Assembly: GCA_947034885.2 (NCBI GenBank)
Contig: OX344753.2
Location: forward strand, 17,608,001-17,672,000
Length of the DNA stretch: 64,000 nt
Reading direction: 5' to 3'
Source of the DNA: Thuidium tamariscinum
Taxonomy: Eukaryota; Streptophyta; Bryopsida; Hypnales; Thuidiaceae
This document shows positions 60,001-64,000 of this stretch, in pieces. The position numbers and the translations under genes are program-made. Each line of letters starts with the position of its first letter. Position 1 is the first letter of the stretch. The notes under the pieces are model-generated. The model was not told where the DNA came from. It searched no databases and worked only from the letters and a program-made list of their open reading frames with translations.

Positions 60001-63000
60001 CCACAGAACATATCACAGGTCTTTTTTCCCCCGAAACCTCTTGGAAAACACCCTTTAACCTGAACATACCTGAGTATTGTATGGAGGCCACTTTAGATTA
60101 AAGCAACAAGTTTGACATAACATGGAGTCCTCTACCTTGTTTTGTTCAATTTTCGCTTAACTTAAATCCAACTAACAAGAATGAGCCCGAAGAGGTGACC
60201 CTTCCATGCATCCTATGTGATATATTATTATATTTGAGATAACAAGGTTTTAGGCTACCTCTGAGATAAGCTACCTCAAAACTATCTCAAAATGTACCAT
60301 AAGGAATCATGAAGGCAATGACTTTTTGAATCTTGTAATCTCACTTTCAGTTGCACATGAATTTTGACCTTGTTTCTTCAATCTGTCCAAGGCCTGTGGC
60401 TTTTCCTATTTCTGTTTTGAAGTAAGATTAGCCATTTCAGAAGTTTTATAAACTTCAAACCTAATGATTGTCGTCCCGTTTTGGCTTCCCTCCAGGCATC
60501 ACTGAGGGAATCGGGTGCCATGGAAGTGGGTGCTTGGGACCCTCATGACGTCAACAATCTGGTCACCTCCGCTGAGGGATCAATCCAATGCTGGGATCTG
60601 CGCTCCATGAGGTAAATTCTAACTGAAGATGGTCATATTTGAGAAAATGGCAAATTTCATACGGCCCAAAATGTGACCCTCAAATCTATGATCGATGTAG
60701 ACATGAGGTTGAGCTTGCCAATTTGAGGTTTTAGTTGGGCAGCTCGAAACTCCTCCGGTTTCATTTTTCTTTTCAATTCTTTGCTGTGGAATTCTACCAA
60801 TGTAACGAATGTGATTGTAAGGGTTGTAGGTACTTAGTCAAAGATCCCTGACACTTGAAGCTCCATGCTGACTACTTGGTGAAGTGATAATGCCTGCTAG
60901 AAAAATGCAGGTTTAGGGGTGTTTTGTATTACGATTCTAGCTCCATTAGACATTGTCATTCATTTGTTCTGTTGATGCTGGTCTGCAGTTCGGTGACTAA
61001 AATTGAACAAGCGCATGTTCTTCAAACTCGCCACATTGATTTCAACCCACAGAAGGACATCATTGTATGGTCCAAGTCACTCTCCCCTTTGCAGTGTTGC
61101 AATGGTTTTCCTTAGTGTGATTATCATTAGCGCAGATAAGGTAATCCTATATGATGTTGCTGAAAGTTTCATTGGATAGTTTGAAAAAAAATGTTGCAAA
61201 GTTCCAAGAACAAGGTTTCTAGTAAAATTAGATTGTTTCAGGAACTTTTAAAGAAAGGAAAGAAAATAATGATCTCCTGAATGATGATGTTGTCTAATAG
61301 ATCTTATAACAGTCTAATTTTACTGGAAACACTGTTTAGGATGTTAAAAAACAACCCGCCACTACTTTTTAGCCACATACATTTCCAGTTGCCAATTGAT
61401 CACAATCATTGTAGCAGTAATAATGGTAATCTGCACTTTCGAGAACACTTTTTCAAGGAAATTGCGGTGATGATGCTCGGCATCTGGTCTGAAATTCGCA
61501 GTATCATAATACCACTAGAGCACTGCATTTGGATCGATTGATTGTGTTTTCAGTTTTTAATTTTAAATTTTGATTGCTTAGTCACGCTTAATCCTGAAAT
61601 CCATGTTAAGAAAAAACTGGAATTTTGCTGAACAGGCAACCGCGGGGGATGACTCCTGGATCCGTATTTGGGACTTGAGGAAGCCAAGCAGTGCTTTGTA
61701 CAACCTGCCTGGACATCACCACTGGTAATGCACGCCTATGCTCCTGTTGGCATGTACACTAGCATACTTCTTACAGAATGGATTTGACTGCACAATTGTG
61801 AAGCTTGTGTATGCTTGAATGATGCGACCAACTTGCATAACTGGAGCCCAACGAAAGAGTAGAATGTAATATTCAGGAAAGCTTTCAACAAAAGTTTCAA
61901 AAGGTCCATCACGTACTTCTATTGCGTATTGCATTCTTTCAAGATCACTACTATAAGTTAGGGCAATTGTTCCATGACTTTCATCCTTTTTGAGTGGTTT
62001 CTCTTATAAAAATGGATTTTTTAATGTGAACCTCATTTCTTCGGGTATTCCACTCCATTTATTGTTTGAATATCATATGAATTAGTTTGAATCTTCAAAA
62101 ATTGTCTCTTAGAGTGAGTAAAACAGTGGGTATGCTGTGAGACTCGATCAATTGGCCATTTTTGTATTCCCTGGTTTAAAACTTTTCAGTAATGCTTATG
62201 GCATGTTCATGTCCTACCCACTGCAGAGGGTCTCTCATGAAGATGGATTCACTACCTTACATCTTCATATGATCATCATTTACATTTGTTGCAGGACTAT
62301 GCGAGTTAAATATAATCCAAAGTATGAGGAGCTTCTTCTGGTATTAGATCCCCCTATCTGCCCTGTCTTCGTTTGGTGTATCGGCCGTCCTTGATGCGAA
62401 GTAATTGATGTCGCAGTGGGCTGAATGTTTCACATGTGGTTTGGGTCATTAATATTGACTTGTATGTGTTCACTTGAGCAGAGTTCAGGAACAGATGCAA
62501 TTGTTAATTTGTGGCGCATCGTAGATGGCTCATTTCCGAAAAGGTCAGTCAGTACCACTGGTTGCCTCCTTGTGGTCTTCTGTTTTCCAATTTGAATTCA
62601 TTTGCACTGTTTCTTTGCTAAGTTTGTCGATTTAAAATTTGGCCCCATCCGAGTAGTATCAACGAAAGGAGTCGTTTCGAAACCATGAATGCTTCGGCTT
62701 TTAGGGGTCAAGTAGCTCCTTGCGGTTCTTGAAGTCGGAAAATGATAATTTGTGCCCGGGTCTTTAGACAAGTGAGTTTCTGTGAATTGCAGTCCTTCCG
62801 GATTACCAAGAGGTGTTGTGGACTCTCTGGTGCGCTCCTACACTGAGCATGAAGACAGCGTCTATGGTAACTATGCTCTTCTTATGAACCTCTACTTACG
62901 TACAACCGAAGTCCTCACCCTAGACATTCAAGCATCTGGCAGAATGTTAGAACAATTGAATCAAAAACGGCATCATCTTAAGCTAATCTGGAACTATATC

Positions 63001-63650
63001 GTTTATTATTGAGGACGGACTCTCTGCAGTAAAGTTTATAATCTGAATCAGCAGGGAATTCACTGTTGATGATGAATGTGGCAGGAATCGCATGGAGTGC
63101 TATAGATCCATGGGTTTTCGCAAGTGTCGACTATGATGGACGAGTAAGTTTGACTCCTGCTTTTCTTCAATTATGGTGATTGATTACTTGGTTTTCCTTT
63201 CAGTCTTGTAAGCATAAAATACAGATTTCAAATTGCTTGGGCCACACAGGTTTTAGAGACAGACTGCTAGACAATCAGTCTACGGTGGAGGCTGATTTTG
63301 ATAAATGGACTGACAGAAGTACTGATTTATTTGAAACAAAGGTTTTAGTTTGTCTTTGCCGTGATTCTGCAATCAGTGGTTGTTGGATTCATGTGATGTT
63401 TTAAAGATCAATATGACTGCCTGCTAGTCTGAAGAACTCAAGATAAAATCCAGAATTCAAGCTGTTTGCAGTACAAACTGATTAGAAGACTACTAACTTT
63501 TATCCTCGTCTACAGAAATGGTCTTCCAATCAATTTTCTTGCCTAAGCTTGTGTGATTATCCTTTTCTAACAAGTTTCAGAATTGATGCGCAGGTAATGG
63601 TGGAGTCGGTACCCTTGTCAACTCGCAAGAAGCTCAAGGGAAAAAACTAG
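57086..63650 (+). CDS. EIPR1: EIPR1/TSSC1-like WD40 protein (EARP/GARP-interacting), 352 aa
   Basis: Animal EIPR1 (TSSC1) binds the GARP and EARP tethering complexes and aids endosome-to-Golgi and recycling traffic; the same role here is inferred. Exons: 57086-57133, 58013-58096, 58548-58680, 59402-59516, 59919-60018, 60496-60611, 60989-61064, 61636-61724, 62295-62340, 62482-62543, 62793-62866, 63085-63143, 63594-63650; all GT-AG and in frame. The protein is a WD40 propeller and follows the family closely: ISYGLKHQARCIS at the start, [126 protein letters not shown]. A Lys-rich tail ends it. Length is near the 387 aa of human EIPR1. Start is the only suitable ATG. Many small exons split WD repeats without regard to blade edges. 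Confidence 0.95.
59068..59143. repeat. Cluster of short hairpins in EIPR1 intron 3
   Basis: Within 76 bp: CTCCC 59070-59074 with GGGAG 59086-59090; CTCACAA 59094-59100 with TTGTGAG 59106-59112; TTCCCA 59125-59130 with TGGGAA 59138-59143. An alternative outer stem, GTCTCCCT 59068-59075 with AGGGAGAC 59116-59123, would enclose the middle one. No tRNA features are present. Confidence 0.6.
61211..61334. repeat. MITE-like inverted repeat in EIPR1 intron 7
   Basis: Arms 61211-61237 and 61308-61334 match in 23 of 27 positions when inverted (core AGTAAAATTAGA), around a 70-bp spacer. Part of the left arm and adjoining spacer, 61224-61249, is identical to 46801-46826 in kinase intron 4 (AAAATTAGATTGTTTCAGGA and on), so the sequence is dispersed. 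Confidence 0.6.
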
Positions 63651-64000
63651 TGTGAAGTAACTGTATGTGCATTTTGTAAAGTGTAAATTTCACAATTCTG
63701 TGTGGTAAATCATATTTGTGATTTCAGAGATATGGTAGGTACTTAGAATTCAGCAAGGTTCCATTTTGCTTCAATTGAAGGTGTAGCATATTGGGTGCAG
63801 TGAATGGGTATAGTATTTCCAACCTGAGGTAGTATTAATAATGAAGCAAGAAAGATACCAAATAATACCCCTGGCCTTGCAAATGGCTCTTTTAGTTGAC
63901 AACGACAATCCCATCATTTCAATAAACATTTTTAGTACCTAGTTTGCAATATTCAGTCATACAATCTTAGCATCTAGGTTCTATGGAGTCCATGATGAAC
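63651..64000. other. Downstream of EIPR1, probable 3' UTR
   Basis: The 350 bases after the EIPR1 stop have no ORF of note. AATAAACA at 63920-63927 is a candidate poly(A) signal. Nothing else seen before the window ends. Confidence 0.5.

Overview
This is nuclear DNA from a land plant or close streptophyte. The evidence is spliced genes with GT-AG introns (one GC-AG), long AT-rich intergenic DNA packed with small degenerate transposons, CCCTAAA/telo-box motifs, and plant-type proteins: a FYVE-containing FAB1 kinase, a trihelix factor and a plant DUF2062 protein. The MAPK-like kinase is of a type I associate with algae and non-seed plants, so I lean to a bryophyte or other seedless lineage. That is inference and the species cannot be named.

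Layout. (1) 1-9370, minus: FAB1-type PtdIns3P 5-kinase, 15 exons resolved, running off the left edge before its lipid-kinase domain. (2) 9.4-17.2 kb: leader/promoter, then AT-rich repeats. (3) 17801-19905, plus: trihelix (ASIL-like) transcription factor, 3 exons, 341 aa. (4) 19.9-28.8 kb: AT-rich DNA with a truncated LINE tail, two roughly 0.9 kb TTAA-flanked elements and a tandem-repeat block. (5) 28815-30137, minus: DUF2062 membrane protein, 2 exons, 180 aa, with tandem repeats in its intron and downstream. (6) 31-44.3 kb: AT-rich DNA with hAT-like and TTAA-flanked elements. (7) 44793-53679, plus: MAPK-like CMGC kinase, 17 exons, 588 aa. (8) 53.7-57.1 kb: intergenic, with a strong 64-nt fold-back. 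(9) 57086-63650, plus: EIPR1/TSSC1-like WD40 protein, 13 exons, 352 aa.

The genes form no operon. FAB1 (endosomal PtdIns(3,5)P2) and EIPR1 (GARP/EARP tethering in endosome-to-Golgi traffic) both serve endomembrane traffic, but they lie about 48 kb apart and this is probably chance.

The most unusual features are two. One is a set of at least three families of small non-autonomous elements whose ends read TTAA-CCC...GGG-TTAA (piggyBac-like), one with a doubled telomere-like CCCCTAAA terminus. The other is the kinase, whose TxY activation motif is TKT and whose HRD arginine codon is split by a GC-AG intron. All exon models were made by hand from reading frame, splice signals and remembered family alignments; transcripts would be needed to confirm them.
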